A stretch of DNA of 64,000 nucleotides, taken from Puniceibacterium antarcticum (GTDB lineage: Bacteria; Pseudomonadota; Alphaproteobacteria; Rhodobacterales; Rhodobacteraceae). Where the stretch lies: positions 1-64,000 of the forward strand of contig NZ_AWWI01000182.1 of assembly GCF_002760615.1 (NCBI RefSeq), given 5' to 3'. Below the pieces are notes generated by a model. That model searched no databases and was not told where the DNA came from. It saw only the letters and a list, made by a program, of their open reading frames with translations. A program made the position numbers and the translations under genes. Positions 56,613 to 64,000 of the stretch are shown piece by piece (position 1 is the stretch's first letter; each line of letters opens with the position of its first letter).

Positions 56613-56848
56613 AGTCGCCCCCCCCTGAGGCGGAAATGAGGGACATCTGGCCTTGGCGGGCACCAAACTGGCAGGATCATACGCCGCCCTTTAGATGTGC
56701 CCGAAGCGCTCTTCCTTCGCGCCGGGCGCCTCACCTTCAGGTGACATCAACGACACATTCCTTGCAGTCGCCCCCCAGAACGCACAGGTTCCGGTGTAAC
56801 AGAACAATCGTCGAACGCTGCTCCGCACAGCTTCCGCAAGGACACATC

Positions 56849-58060
56849 ATGCCGACCGAACAAATTACATTTCCGGGTCACTCGGGTGATCTGCTGGCGG
56901 CGCGGCTCGACCTTCCGGCCGGGCCGCATCTGGCAACGGCACTCTTCGCCCATTGCTTCACCTGCTCCAAGGACATCCCTGCAGCCCGCCGCATCTCTGA
57001 GCGGCTGGCAGCGATGGGGATCGCGGTTTTGCGCTTTGATTTTACCGGACTTGGCCATTCTCAGGGCGAATTCGGCAACACCACGTTCACCTCAAATGTC
57101 GGGGATCTGCTGGCCGCTGCGGACTATCTGTCGCGGCGTGGCATTGCTCCGACCCTGCTGATCGGCCATTCGTTGGGGGGGGCTGCGATCCTGCGCGCCG
57201 CACCCGACATCACATCGGCCAAGGCCGTAGTGACCCTCGGTGCGCCCTTTGATCCCGGCCATGTCACCCACAATTTTGCAGATTCCCTGGACACCATCCG
57301 CACCGACGGCAGCGCGCTGGTCAATCTGGGCGGTCGCAGCTTCACCATAACCGACGCCTTTGTGCGCGATGTCGCGGCGGCTCAGCTTGAACCCATCCTC
57401 GCACATCTGAAAAAGGCGCTGTTGGTGCTGCACGCCCCACGCGACGCAAGAGTAGACATCTCCAACGCCTCCCGGATCTTCGAGGCCGCCAAACATCCCA
57501 AGAGCTTTGTCACTCTGGACGATGCTGACCATCTGATCAGCCGCCCAGGGGATGCGGAATACGCCGCCACCGTGATCGCCGCCTGGGCCGGGCGCTACCT
57601 GCAACTGACGCCGCCAGCCCCGCCGATCGGCGCGCCCGAAGGCGTAATACGAATCTCGGAGGCAGATCCGGATGGCTTTCTTCAGGATGTGCAATCCGGC
57701 CCCTTCCATCATACGCTGGCGGATGAACCGATGGCCTATGGCGGCACCAATCGCGGCATGTCCCCTTATGGATTCGTGGCCGCAGGGCTCGGGGCATGCA
57801 CCTCGATGACCATCCGCATGTATGCCCGACGCAAGGGCTGGCCGCTCGCAAATGTCCGGGTCGAAGTCTGCCATGACAAGGTACACGCGCAGGACGCGGC
57901 CCCCTGCACCGACACCAGAATCGACTTGTTCCGTCGTCGTATCACGCTTGACGGGCCACTTGACGCGACACAACGCCAGCGCCTGCTGGAAATCGCCGAT
58001 CACTGCCCGGTGCACCGCACCCTGGAAACCAGCGCACGTGTCGTAACCGAACTGGTCTGA
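56849..58060 (+). CDS. Bifunctional alpha/beta hydrolase - OsmC family protein
   Basis: A 403-residue fusion. Residues about 1-255 are an alpha/beta hydrolase (ALFAHCFTCSKDIPAARRISERLAAMGIAVLRFDFTGLG, nucleophile Ser in LLIGHSLGGAAIL, the Asp in LHAPRDARVDI and His in DDADHLI). Residues about 265-403 are an OsmC-like domain with the redox cysteines in AAGLGACTSMTIRMYARRKGWPL and ADHCPVHRTLE. The pairing suggests hydrolysis or handling of oxidised lipid or ester substrates together with peroxide reduction, but the reaction is unknown. This gene follows the decayed locus after 236 bases with no recognised element. Confidence 0.9.
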   Translation: MPTEQITFPGHSGDLLAARLDLPAGPHLATALFAHCFTCSKDIPAARRISERLAAMGIAVLRFDFTGLGHSQGEFGNTTFTSNVGDLLAAADYLSRRGIAPTLLIGHSLGGAAILRAAPDITSAKAVVTLGAPFDPGHVTHNFADSLDTIRTDGSALVNLGGRSFTITDAFVRDVAAAQLEPILAHLKKALLVLHAPRDARVDISNASRIFEAAKHPKSFVTLDDADHLISRPGDAEYAATVIAAWAGRYLQLTPPAPPIGAPEGVIRISEADPDGFLQDVQSGPFHHTLADEPMAYGGTNRGMSPYGFVAAGLGACTSMTIRMYARRKGWPLANVRVEVCHDKVHAQDAAPCTDTRIDLFRRRITLDGPLDATQRQRLLEIADHCPVHRTLETSARVVTELV

Positions 58061-58082
58061 CAGGGGCAAAACTCCCGTCTGC

Positions 58083-58111
58083 CCGCTTCTTCTCTTTCCA
58101 AATACGCACAT
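58083..58111 (+). repeat. Dispersed repeat B, copy 3
   Basis: CTTCTTCTCTTTCCAAATAC within a 29-bp unit that differs by one base from the copy at 49175. It lies 22 bases after the hydrolase-OsmC gene. Confidence 0.7.
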
Positions 58112-58174
58112 CCGGCGCTCCCACCAGCGCAACGCCGAAACTCTGGCTCACCCCTCCACAGGCACCAGAAACAA

Positions 58175-58205
58175 GTGAGGCGCAGAGCATCGCTCTGCGC
58201 CTCAC
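58175..58205. terminator. Perfect 14-bp hairpin between convergent genes
   Basis: GTGAGGCGCAGAGC (58175-58188) and GCTCTGCGCCTCAC (58192-58205) form a perfect stem with a 3-base loop. It lies between the hydrolase-OsmC and bioY stops. The minus-strand side continues into TTGTTTCT. Probably a two-way terminator or mRNA 3'-end structure. Confidence 0.7.
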
Positions 58206-58247
58206 AATCGGATCAGGCCCGCAGCCCGAAGCGCTGTGGTACCAAAA

Positions 58248-58853
58248 TCAGCCGCGCGCGCGGCCGACCATTTTCCAGATCGCCGGCAGGATCATCGCCG
58301 CCAGCGCCAGTTTCACTGCATCGCCCAGCAGGAACGGCGTCAGACCCCACTGCAGGATCGGCTTGTCCCAGCCATAAAGCATGCCGAGCCAGATCAGGCC
58401 GGGCACATAGATCAGCACATTGCCCAGCAGCATCGCACCGGCCATCTTGGGCGCCGTGCGGTCCCAGCCGGCCCGTGCCAGCACACCCAGCGCCACAGTC
58501 GCCAGAACATAGCCCACCAGATAGCCGCCAGTGCCGCCCATCATGTACTCAAGACCGTTCAGATCAGCGGTCGAGCTCTGGAACACGTCAAATCCCAGCA
58601 TCCCCACCAGCATCCAGCCCAGCATGGTCACGAGCCCCAGCCGCGCGCCAAAGGCCGCACCGACGCTCAGCACGGCAAAGGTGCCCATGCTCATCATCAC
58701 CGGCGATCCGGGCACCGGCACCTTGATCTTGGCGGCCAGCGCCAGAACGGCGATCCCCACCACGACCAGAGCGGCCTGCTTGACCCGCAGGCCCAGCCCT
58801 TCGGTTGCGCCGAACATGTCGACCAGTACGTTACGGTTCAGTGTCAGGTTCAT
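58248..58853 (-). CDS. bioY: Biotin transporter BioY
   Basis: A 201-residue membrane protein, the substrate-binding S component for biotin uptake. It has six hydrophobic segments and the BioY signatures ALAAKIKVPVPGSPVMMSMGTFAVLSVGAAFGARLG, EYMMGGTGGYLVGYVLATVALGVLARAGWDR and LQWGLTPFLLGDAVKLALAAMILPAIW. No BioM/BioN energising genes are adjacent, so it either works alone or uses a shared module. ATG 58853 has GGGGACAGG upstream. Convergent with the hydrolase-OsmC gene. Confidence 0.92.
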   Translation of the reverse strand: MNLTLNRNVLVDMFGATEGLGLRVKQAALVVVGIAVLALAAKIKVPVPGSPVMMSMGTFAVLSVGAAFGARLGLVTMLGWMLVGMLGFDVFQSSTADLNGLEYMMGGTGGYLVGYVLATVALGVLARAGWDRTAPKMAGAMLLGNVLIYVPGLIWLGMLYGWDKPILQWGLTPFLLGDAVKLALAAMILPAIWKMVGRARG

Positions 58854-58932
58854 CTGCCTGTCCCCTTTTTTTGAAATTCTGCTGGTGACAATTCTGCCCG
58901 AAGGCCCCAAATGCTGCAAGGGCTAAGCGGTC

Positions 58933-59409
58933 TTAAGCTTCGGGCAGACGTTCATACCCGGTCTCCATACGGTAATCCTTGCGCGGCCCGCACACATCCC
59001 AGACGCTGCTCCACTGCGGCCAGGCCGAGAAATCATAGCGCACATCATATTGATCCGGATCACACCAATGCGCCGCCTCGGGCGCGCCGTTCCCCAGCGG
59101 GATCACATGAAAATCGCGCCCGTCGTCGAACAGCACCGCAATCCCCCGCGCCGCCGCGCGCCAAAGATACCGCCGCCGCCCCTCCAGCGGCGCCTGCCCC
59201 GGCAGATGCAGCAGCACCGTTTCCTCATAGATCAGCCCGGCCCCCTCAGCGCTCAGCATCGCCTGCCCTGTGGCATGGGCCACCTGCCCGGCGCGCTGGT
59301 CCTCAATCCGCCGCTCAAGGCGCCAGACACCGGCAAAGTCCTGCAAACTCTCCGGGCGCCTCAGAGCAGCATCGCTCTTTTGGGGAGGTCCTGATACATC
59401 ATGTTCCAT
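58933..59409 (-). CDS. DUF6314 family protein
   Basis: A 158-residue protein without a known function, similar in outline to lipocalin-like small barrel proteins. Recognisable family blocks are LQDFAGVWRLERRIEDQRAG, YEETVLLHLPGQAPLEGRRRYLWR, FDDGRDFHVIPLG and the C-terminal CDPDQYDVRYDFSAWPQW and GPRKDYRMETGYERL. The start is taken at ATG 59409. An ATG ten codons upstream is possible. It follows 79 bases upstream of bioY on the same strand and is divergent from purB. No signal peptide. Function cannot be assigned. Confidence 0.7.
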   Translation of the reverse strand: MEHDVSGPPQKSDAALRRPESLQDFAGVWRLERRIEDQRAGQVAHATGQAMLSAEGAGLIYEETVLLHLPGQAPLEGRRRYLWRAAARGIAVLFDDGRDFHVIPLGNGAPEAAHWCDPDQYDVRYDFSAWPQWSSVWDVCGPRKDYRMETGYERLPEA

Positions 59410-59518
59410 CGCCGCCTCGTCCCGTATCATGCACTCCATCGCAAGCCTTGTCGCTGCGGCAGGTGCAGTCTATGACCCCTCTCGACATCCTCACAACCCC
59501 GAGAAAGGATCGCCACCG

Positions 59519-60826
59519 ATGATCCCCCGCTATTCCCGCCCCGAAATGGTTGCCATCTGGGAACCCGCCACCAAGTTCCGCATCTGGTACGAGATCGAAG
59601 CCCATGCCTGCGACGCCCAGGCCAAGCTTGGCGTGATCCCGCAGGAAAGCGCCGATGCCGTGTGGAAGGCCAAGGACGTGGAATTCGACGTGGCCCGCAT
59701 CGACGAGATCGAAGCCGTCACCAAACATGACGTCATCGCCTTTCTCACCCACCTTGCCGAACACATCGGCTCGACCGAAGCGCGTTTCGTGCATCAGGGC
59801 ATGACCTCATCGGATGTGCTCGACACCACGTTCAACGTGCAGCTTGTGCGCGCCACCGACATCCTGCTTGCCGGGGTTGACCGTGTGCTCGCCGCGCTGA
59901 AAACCCGCGCTTACGAACACAAGGACACCGTCCGCATCGGTCGCTCCCACGGCATCCACGCCGAGCCGACCACCATGGGCCTCACCTTTGCCCGCTTTTA
60001 TGCCGAGATGGACCGCAACAAGAACCGTCTGGAAAAGGCCAAATGGGAAATCGCCACCGGCGCCATTTCCGGCGCTGTCGGCACCTTCGCCAATATCGAC
60101 CCCGAGGTCGAGGAACATGTCTGCGAACAGCTTGGCCTGCGCCCCGAGCCGATCAGCACGCAGGTCATTCCCCGTGACCGTCACGCGATGTTCTTTGCAA
60201 CCCTCGGCGTGATCGCCTCCAGCATCGAAAACATCGCCACCGAAATCCGCCACATGCAGCGCACCGAAGTTCTGGAAGCCGAAGAATTCTTCTCGGCCGG
60301 TCAAAAGGGTTCGTCGGCCATGCCGCACAAACGCAACCCCGTGCTGACCGAAAACCTCACCGGTCTGGCCCGTCTTGTGCGCATGTCGGTGATCCCTGCC
60401 ATGGAAAACGTGGCGCTCTGGCACGAACGCGACATCTCGCATTCCTCAGTGGAACGCACGATCGGCCCGGACACCACCATCACGCTCGACTTCGCGCTGA
60501 ACCGTCTGGCCGGTGTGATCGAAAAGCTGGTGATCTATCCCGAAACCATGCTCGCGAACATGAACAAGTTCAAAGGTCTGGTCATGTCCCAGCGCGTCCT
60601 GCTCGCCCTCACTCAGGTCGGGGTAAGCCGCGAAGACAGCTACAAGATGGTGCAGCGCAACGCCATGAAGGTCTGGGAAAAGGGCGCAGATTTCAAGACC
60701 GAGCTGCTGGCCGATCCCGAAGTCACCGCCGCGCTGAGCCCCGCGCAGATCGAGGAAAAGTTCGACCTTGGCTATCACACAAAACACGTCGACACGATCT
60801 TTGCCCGCGTGTTCGGCAAGGACTGA
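59519..60826 (+). CDS. purB: Adenylosuccinate lyase
   Basis: A 435-residue fumarase-superfamily enzyme acting twice in purine synthesis, releasing fumarate from SAICAR and adenylosuccinate. Motifs: MIPRYSRPEMVAIWEPATKF, IGRSHGIHAEPTTMGLTFARFYAEM (catalytic His), GAISGAVGTFANIDPEVEEHVCEQLGL, and the signature GSSAMPHKRNPVLTENLTGLARL with the catalytic Ser. ATG 59519 has GAGAAAGGA upstream. The longer open frame reads across the DUF6314 promoter and is rejected. A weak hairpin follows the stop. Confidence 0.96.
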   Translation: MIPRYSRPEMVAIWEPATKFRIWYEIEAHACDAQAKLGVIPQESADAVWKAKDVEFDVARIDEIEAVTKHDVIAFLTHLAEHIGSTEARFVHQGMTSSDVLDTTFNVQLVRATDILLAGVDRVLAALKTRAYEHKDTVRIGRSHGIHAEPTTMGLTFARFYAEMDRNKNRLEKAKWEIATGAISGAVGTFANIDPEVEEHVCEQLGLRPEPISTQVIPRDRHAMFFATLGVIASSIENIATEIRHMQRTEVLEAEEFFSAGQKGSSAMPHKRNPVLTENLTGLARLVRMSVIPAMENVALWHERDISHSSVERTIGPDTTITLDFALNRLAGVIEKLVIYPETMLANMNKFKGLVMSQRVLLALTQVGVSREDSYKMVQRNAMKVWEKGADFKTELLADPEVTAALSPAQIEEKFDLGYHTKHVDTIFARVFGKD

Positions 60827-60836
60827 GACAACAAGC

Positions 60837-60860
60837 GGGCGGAGCGCACAGGCTCCGTCC
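60837..60860 (+). terminator. Hairpin after purB
   Basis: GGGCGGAGC (60837-60845) pairs with GCTCCGTCC (60852-60860) with one G-T pair and a 6-base loop, 10 bases after the purB stop. The tail is CT-rich rather than a T tract, so strength is uncertain. Confidence 0.5.
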
Positions 60861-60996
60861 ACCTCTTACAATTACCTGCCTTCGCTTTCAGCACAGAGTT
60901 CAGCCACCTGATAATCTCACGCATTCGTGAAGCCTTCCCGCCGAAGGAAACCGCAATTCCGTGTTATGATTTTCCTTCATCAAGCGGAGGTACTCT

Positions 60997-61152
60997 ATGA
61001 AAATCAAGGCACTTCTGACGGCAACACTTCTCGTCATTGCACCAACCCTTGCCGGTGCGTCCTGCATGGGTCATTCGAAACAGGCAATGACCTGTACGGA
61101 CGGCATGGTCTATGACGGTGCATCCAACAGCTGTAAGGTCGTAAGCGGCTGA
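60997..61152 (+). CDS. Small exported Cys-rich protein (51 residues), unknown function
   Basis: A short gene with a clear signal peptide (MKIKALLTATLLVIAPTLAG, cleaved near AGA-SCM) and a mature part of about 30 residues with three cysteines (SCMGHSKQAM, TCTDGMVYD, NSCKVVSG). It has a strong GCGGAGG site before ATG 60997, AT-rich promoter-like sequence upstream and an intrinsic terminator 24 bases after the stop, so it is almost certainly expressed. The CxDGxxYDxxxxxC pattern recalls mini chitin-binding or peritrophin-like repeats. I recall similar small proteins in related Rhodobacterales near purB, function unknown. Confidence 0.75.
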   Translation: MKIKALLTATLLVIAPTLAGASCMGHSKQAMTCTDGMVYDGASNSCKVVSG

Positions 61153-61176
61153 ACCTGCGGCATATCCCAATGTCAG

Positions 61177-61206
61177 AAGGCGGTCGTGCTGGCCGCCTTT
61201 TTTCCG
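61177..61206 (+). terminator. Intrinsic terminator after the small exported protein
   Basis: AAGGCGGTC and GGCCGCCTT form a 9-bp stem (one G-T pair) with a GTGCT loop, followed by a run of T (TTTTTT overlapping the stem end). Classic Rho-independent form. Confidence 0.85.
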
Positions 61207-61389
61207 TATGAAGCCTTCGGCAACAAGGGTTGGCAGGCGGCGAACCATTCCGATCATTCGCGAGCGGTAAACACAGGCTCTGAGAAGGGCGGGACCCAAT
61301 CGAAAAATACGCTGGTTTTTATGGAATAACTCCAGCCTAAATTAACTGCGATGCGCTAGCTCTTTGGTCAAGATCCAACGGAGCGTTTC

Positions 61390-62448
61390 ATGAGCAGCCT
61401 TACCCCCTTCGCCTCTTTACCCTCCCCCGGTAGGACGCAGCCGCTGACCCGCAAGGCAAAGGCCGCGATCATCGTCCAGTTCATCCTGAACGAAGGCGCC
61501 GATGTGCCGCTTTCTGCACTTCCCGAACCGCTTCAGGAGCAACTGACGCAGCAACTGGGTTCCATGCGCTACGTGCACCGGGACATTATGGCCGAAGTGG
61601 TTCAGGAGTTCGCTGACGAACTCGAATCAGTTGGCATATCCTTTCCGGGAAACATCGCCGGTGCCCTGTCTGCCCTGGATGGCAAGATCAGCGCCCGGAC
61701 CTCCGCCCGTCTGCGCAAGGAGGCCGGCGTGCGTCAGGCAGGGGATCCTTGGGTGCGTATCGGGGCGCAGGACGTGGATTGGTTACAGCGAGTCGTCCTC
61801 TCGGAAAGCACAGAGATTGCCGCCGTCATGCTGTCCAAGATTGACGTGTCGAAAGCGGCAGCGCTGTTGGGTCGCCTGCCCGGCGCCAAGGCGCGGCGCA
61901 TCACCTATGCGATGTCGATGACAGGCGGCGTTACGCCAGAAGCGGTGGACCGCATCGGGCTCAGCCTCGCCAGCCAGCTGGACGCAGAACCACCCCGCGC
62001 CTTTGCCTCTGGCCCGGTGGATCGCGTGGGGGCAATCCTGAACTATTCTGCCTCTGAAATCCGCGATGATGTGCTTGAGGGCTTGGACGAAACCGACAGC
62101 GAATTTGCCGAAGCCGTGCGCAAGGCGATCTTTACTTTTGCAAACATTCCCCTTCGTCTCAACGCGATCGACGTGCCAAAGGTCACCCGCGACGTGGATG
62201 CCACGGTCATGGTCACCGCAATTGCTGGAGCCAGTACAACAGAGGAAAACAACGCCTGCGAATTCCTGCTCAACAACATGTCCAAGCGCATGGCCCAGAC
62301 GATGCGAGACGAGGCGGCAGAGCGCGGCAAGGTCAAGGCGCGCGTCGCCGAGGATGCGATGAACGCCGTCGTTGCCGCGATCCGCGACCTGATCGCATCA
62401 GGTGAGATCGAGCTGCTCAATCCAGAAGACGTAGAGGCGAATGACTGA
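61390..62448 (+). CDS. fliG: Flagellar motor switch protein FliG
   Basis: A 352-residue FliG homologue. The N-terminal part (AAIIVQFILNEGADVPLSALPEPLQEQL) resembles the FliG assembly domain. The middle armadillo-like part includes EIAAVMLSKIDVSKAAALLGRLPGAKARRITYAM. The C-terminal rotor domain shows FTFANIPLRLNAIDVPKVTRDVDATVMVTAIAGA and FLLNNMSKRMAQTMRDEAAERGKVKARVAEDAMNAVVAAIRDL, the stator-facing helix region with charged residues. It would sit in the C-ring at the membrane and transmit torque. No other flagellar gene is in the window, so it is isolated from the main flagellar cluster or is a second copy. Confidence 0.85.
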   Translation: MSSLTPFASLPSPGRTQPLTRKAKAAIIVQFILNEGADVPLSALPEPLQEQLTQQLGSMRYVHRDIMAEVVQEFADELESVGISFPGNIAGALSALDGKISARTSARLRKEAGVRQAGDPWVRIGAQDVDWLQRVVLSESTEIAAVMLSKIDVSKAAALLGRLPGAKARRITYAMSMTGGVTPEAVDRIGLSLASQLDAEPPRAFASGPVDRVGAILNYSASEIRDDVLEGLDETDSEFAEAVRKAIFTFANIPLRLNAIDVPKVTRDVDATVMVTAIAGASTTEENNACEFLLNNMSKRMAQTMRDEAAERGKVKARVAEDAMNAVVAAIRDLIASGEIELLNPEDVEAND

Positions 62449-62517
62449 TCCCGCCACAGGGTTGTGATCCGCGACGCACCGGCATAATTCTAGACTTGAT
62501 TGTTGCAGGAGCGTCGA

Positions 62518-63444
62518 TTGAGCAAGGCCCCGATAGAAGAGCAGATCAGCGGCGACTGGTCCGACTGGATCACGGATCGGGTGTTACGCGCCGTGATCTG
62601 GCTGATGCTCAGGGTTCCCCTGCGGCTGCGGCTGTTGCTGATGGGACGGTTCGTGTCACGCATTGTTGCACCTCTGGCGGGATACCGAGCACGCGCCATC
62701 GAAAATCTAACCCATGTCTGGCCCGACATGTCTGACGCGGAAAAAGCCCTGATCGCTGACGGTGTGGCCGACAACGCCGGACGTACAATGATCGAGAATT
62801 ACGAAGTGAACGGTCTGCGCGACCGGATGCGCACGGCAAAGGTGACAGGGGATGGACTAAAGGCGATCAAAGAGGCCCGCGCCGAAGGCCGCCCTGTTCT
62901 GTTCGTCACCGGGCATTTCGGTAACTTCGAAGCGCCCCGCGCGGCCCTTGTTGCGCAAGGCTACAAAATTGGCGGCCTCTACCGGCCAATGTCCAACCCG
63001 TTTTTCAATGATCATTACGCCCGCAACATGCACCGGCTGTCTGGCCCGGTGTTCGAACAGGGCCGACGTGGCACCATGGGGTTGCTCCGCCACATCAAGG
63101 ATGGAGGCATGGGCGTGCTGCTCTTCGATGTCTATGACAGTGCAGGCACGGTGATTGACTTTATGGGACAACCCGCGCCCACGCTAACCTCAGCCGCCGA
63201 TATCGCCCTACGGACCGGGGCATTGATGGTGCCGTTTTTTGGCATCCGCCAACCCGATGGAGAAAGCTTTGAAGCAGTGTTCGAGGCTCCCATACCACAC
63301 GGCGATCCTGTCGAAATGATGCGCGCCGCCACGGCACGGCTGGAATCGCATATACGCGATCACCCTGAACAATGGTTCTGGATTCACCGCCGCTGGAAGC
63401 CGCGCCGTCAGCGCAAGCGGGCTGCGGCGAAGACCGGGCCATAA
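62518..63444 (+). CDS. Lysophospholipid/lauroyl acyltransferase family protein (LpxL/HtrB-like)
   Basis: A 308-residue membrane-associated acyltransferase of the HtrB/LpxL family that adds a secondary acyl chain to lipid A or acylates a lysolipid. The catalytic block is VLFVTGHFGNFEAPRAALVAQG (HxxxxE form). GGLYRPMSNPFFN and LRHIKDGGMGVLLFDVYDSAGTVIDFMG follow. An N-terminal hydrophobic stretch (AVIWLMLRVPLRLRLLLMG) anchors it. The start is best read as TTG 62518, because AGGAG at 62507 gives correct spacing. A TTG six codons earlier would put the ribosome site inside the gene. Its 3' end overlaps the convergent DUF1223 gene by 37 bases. Confidence 0.82.
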   Translation: MSKAPIEEQISGDWSDWITDRVLRAVIWLMLRVPLRLRLLLMGRFVSRIVAPLAGYRARAIENLTHVWPDMSDAEKALIADGVADNAGRTMIENYEVNGLRDRMRTAKVTGDGLKAIKEARAEGRPVLFVTGHFGNFEAPRAALVAQGYKIGGLYRPMSNPFFNDHYARNMHRLSGPVFEQGRRGTMGLLRHIKDGGMGVLLFDVYDSAGTVIDFMGQPAPTLTSAADIALRTGALMVPFFGIRQPDGESFEAVFEAPIPHGDPVEMMRAATARLESHIRDHPEQWFWIHRRWKPRRQRKRAAAKTGP

Positions 63445-64000
63445 TTCGCGCCCTGCACTAGAACGACAACCGGATCCGTGCCGCTGATTGGGGTGGAGGT
63501 TTCAAAGCTGCCCTGCCCGTCCCATTGCCCGATCACTTCCCAACTTTTGACGATATGGGAATAAGGCAGTGTGCGTCCGGCATTTTCGCCGCGCTCTATC
63601 ATGACCGATGCCTGCGGCAGGTAGCGCACCAGCTCGATATCCGTCGGGCCGACCTCGCGCAGGCTATTTGCCCGGATGCTCAGCCTTCCACCATCGCGTG
63701 AAATCTGAAGTGTGACAAAGGTTTCCGCGCCCTTATGCGCGTTGATCAGGGCAGCCACGTCTTTTGATCGATTGCCCACCACATCGTGTTTGCCGTTCAC
63801 GATCATCTGAGGCGTATAGACCGAGCGGTTTTCCAATGCGACCGCATATCCCTGCTGTCGGGCTGTGAAGGCCGGTTTGGCGAATTTATCGGCCCAGCCG
63901 ATATAATCCCAGTAGTCAACGTGCAGCGCCAGCGGAATGACATCGTCGCGGTCTTCTAGACTGGCCAGCAGCGCATCCGCGGTCGGGCAGGAAGAGCAGC
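63408..64000 (-). CDS. DUF1223 domain protein (thioredoxin-like), 5' end cut off
   Basis: The frame is open to the window edge, so the N-terminus (probably with a signal peptide) is missing. The visible part starts at CSSCPTADALLASLEDRDDVIPL, a thioredoxin-like CxxC, followed by ALHVDYWDYIGWADKFAKPAFTARQQGYA, VYTPQMIVNGKHDVVGN and GQGSFETSTPISGTDPVVVLVQGANYGPVFAAARL, which are DUF1223 signatures. The family is usually exported and of unknown role, perhaps disulfide-related. It converges on, and overlaps by 37 bases, the acyltransferase gene. Confidence 0.85.
   Translation of the reverse strand, partial: CSSCPTADALLASLEDRDDVIPLALHVDYWDYIGWADKFAKPAFTARQQGYAVALENRSVYTPQMIVNGKHDVVGNRSKDVAALINAHKGAETFVTLQISRDGGRLSIRANSLREVGPTDIELVRYLPQASVMIERGENAGRTLPYSHIVKSWEVIGQWDGQGSFETSTPISGTDPVVVLVQGANYGPVFAAARLR

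Overview
The window comes from a GC-rich alphaproteobacterium. Its gene content points to the order Rhodobacterales, probably the roseobacter group: a TRAP transporter, a fused LivH-LivM permease, a bacterial-type ferredoxin-NADP reductase, an isolated fliG, a BioY/DUF6314 pair, and the remains of the virulence-factor/MTHFR/corrinoid-methyltransferase locus typical of these bacteria. No rRNA, tRNA, CRISPR array, phage or insertion sequence was recognised.

Layout. (1) 1-5.7 kb: the end of a glycogen/alpha-glucan operon (malQ, pgm, a GH13 glycosidase), closed by a terminator. (2) 5.7-10.1 kb: a De Ley-Doudoroff-type sugar-acid operon (sugar dehydrogenase, SMP-30 lactonase, dgoK, dgoA) with a divergent IclR regulator. 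The dehydrogenase gene is frameshifted at a homopolymer. (3) 10.3-16.9 kb: a three-gene peptide-modification operon (DUF2126 transglutaminase, circularly permuted ATP-grasp/alpha-E, small transglutaminase). (4) 17.7-31.1 kb: a 12-gene run on the minus strand joining a TRAP carboxylate transporter and an IclR regulator to a pimelate-type beta-oxidation set. (5) 31.3-47.4 kb: the most interesting part, described below. (6) 47.5-53.3 kb: housekeeping and single genes (TatD, an MBL hydrolase, an AEC transporter, OsmC, RlmE, Ppx). (7) 53.6-56.6 kb: a decaying one-carbon locus in which MTHFR is intact but two partner genes are broken. (8) 56.8-64 kb: a hydrolase-OsmC fusion, bioY, DUF6314, purB, a 51-residue exported peptide, fliG, a lauroyl-type acyltransferase and a cut-off DUF1223 gene.

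The 31-47 kb cluster holds homologues of the three signature activities of the reductive nicotinate pathway known from Eubacterium barkeri: a molybdenum hydroxylase, 6-hydroxynicotinate reductase and enamidase. They sit with a ferredoxin-NADP reductase, a UPF0280 (ApbE-like) protein, two DUF1185 proteins, a VanA-like Rieske oxygenase, a Liv-type ABC importer and a MarR regulator. Three intergenic sites carry the same operator-like motif (TTGTTAGTnnnCAAACAA or a relative), which ties these transcription units into one probable MarR regulon. My reading is an aerobic reductive pyridine-carboxylate pathway, possibly fed by an N-methylated pyridine. The substrate is inferred, not shown.

Two families of short dispersed intergenic repeats (about 29-31 bp, three clear copies each) and several perfect hairpins mark gene ends.
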